Assembly: GCA_024638545.1 (NCBI GenBank)
Contig: JAHEKD010000142.1
Coordinates: 1 to 6,774, forward strand
From: Gammaproteobacteria bacterium
GTDB taxonomy: Bacteria > Pseudomonadota > Gammaproteobacteria > Arenicellales > JAHEKD01
Direction: 5' to 3'
DNA: 6,774 nucleotides
The notes under the pieces are model-generated. The model made no database searches and was not told the DNA's origin. It saw only the letters and a list, made by a program, of their open reading frames with translations. The position numbers and the translations under genes are program-made. Shown here piece by piece: positions 5,956-6,774 of the stretch (positions are counted from its first letter, which is position 1; every line of letters begins with the position of its first letter).

Positions 5956-6774
5956 ATGATATTCAATACACGCTTGACCGACCACCTCAAGCAGGTGAGC
6001 CCTTGCTGATTGCCGAGGGCCTCTTTATGCTAAGGCTGCCATTACCTTTCGCTCTTGATCACGTCAACGTATGGTTACTTGAAGGCGATACTGGCTGGAC
6101 AGTGATCGACTCAGGACTGGGCGCGGCGGATTGCCTGGCCATCTGGGAAAAGCTGTTATCAGGATTTTTAAAAACCAAACCGGTTGAAAAACTCATACTC
6201 ACTCATTATCACCCAGATCATGTTGGATTGAGTGGTGACCTGGTTAAACTGACAGGCGCAACTGTATACATGTCGCGTACCGAGTGGTTAATGGCCAATA
6301 TGTTGTTTCACGACACCAAAGGTGAAATGAATGCCGCCATGCTTAAACTGTTTCATCTGCATGGCTTGCCGGAAGAGGTGTTTGAAAAAATGTCCAAGAC
6401 AAAAAATATTTTTGCAGAGCGATGTTCAAGCCTGCCTGCTTCGTTTATTCGACTTAAACACAATGACATGATCCGGATATCGGGTTCAAGCTGGCAATGC
6501 AGGCAGGGTCAGGGCCATTCACCAGAACATATCGCTTTGTTTAACGCGGACAGGAAAATCTTAATCGCCGGCGATCATATTCTTCCAAAAATCACGCCAA
6601 ATATTCCAATGCCTGTTCAGGAACCTGCCTCAAATCCGATTGCCGAATACATCCAGTCACTGGAGACCTTCAGGGATATTGATAATGATGTTCTGGTATT
6701 ACCTTCCCATCGTCTGCCATTCAAAGGCTTAAGTATTCGTATCGATCAGCTGATTGAACATCATCATCGGCGTC
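5949..6774 (+). CDS. Metallo-beta-lactamase-fold hydrolase, C-terminus cut by right window edge
   Basis: A zinc-type hydrolase of the MBL superfamily, open to the last base (275 codons seen). After a strand pair containing VNVWLLEGDTGWTVIDSGLG (39-58), the metal motif is complete: THYHPDH (85-91) giving H86, H88, D90 and H91, then GHSPEH (H190), the bridging aspartate in AGDHILP (D209), and a final histidine in LPSHRLPF (H254). The LPxI segment after GDH and the EHHHRR run near the end resemble a proteobacterial subfamily that carries a short helical tail, so perhaps 50-80 residues are missing; this is recalled, not searched. Substrate unknown: glyoxalase II-like thioesters, lactones or nucleotides are all hydrolysed by relatives. 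The start is GTG at 5949, 7 bp inside the Fe-S gene, with AAGG upstream; the first in-frame ATG is residue 27, which would cut into the fold. No signal peptide, so cytoplasmic. Confidence 0.88.
   Translation, partial: MVNDIQYTLDRPPQAGEPLLIAEGLFMLRLPLPFALDHVNVWLLEGDTGWTVIDSGLGAADCLAIWEKLLSGFLKTKPVEKLILTHYHPDHVGLSGDLVKLTGATVYMSRTEWLMANMLFHDTKGEMNAAMLKLFHLHGLPEEVFEKMSKTKNIFAERCSSLPASFIRLKHNDMIRISGSSWQCRQGQGHSPEHIALFNADRKILIAGDHILPKITPNIPMPVQEPASNPIAEYIQSLETFRDIDNDVLVLPSHRLPFKGLSIRIDQLIEHHHRR

Overview
This is a fully coding, accessory-looking stretch of a bacterial genome, most likely a gammaproteobacterium. That assignment is inferred from gene style, moderate G+C and protein flavour only; no marker gene is present. 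There are six protein genes in two divergent groups that share a 30-bp gap at about 5197-5226. I saw no RNA gene, insertion sequence, CRISPR array or clear terminator hairpin, and no stretch over 300 bases without a gene.

Minus-strand group (5196 down to 1, running off the left edge): a cytoplasmic glycerophosphodiester phosphodiesterase-like enzyme, then a duplicated (fused) ABC ATPase of the dipeptide/oligopeptide class, then a secreted family 5 solute-binding protein, then the first half of a DppB/OppB-type permease. Spacings are 46, 3 and 5 bp, so the last three genes are almost certainly one transcript. The phosphodiesterase may be the first gene of that transcript or may be separated from it by a weak internal promoter. 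Together they look like a high-affinity importer with a cytoplasmic hydrolase. The ligand cannot be read from sequence; a peptide or a phosphodiester-containing compound is plausible. A second permease gene should lie just left of the window.

Plus-strand group (5227 to the right edge): a 242-residue iron-sulfur protein with two cysteine clusters, distantly like the ferredoxin part of epoxyqueuosine reductase, overlaps by 7 bp a metallo-beta-lactamase-fold hydrolase that starts at GTG and is cut by the right edge. The two are probably translationally coupled. Their joint role is unknown to me.

The points most worth a second look are the pairing of a phosphodiesterase with a family 5 importer (compare the agrocinopine acc system), the uncharacterised Fe-S/MBL gene pair, and the very compact divergent start region, where each start codon overlaps a -10-like hexamer for the opposite gene.
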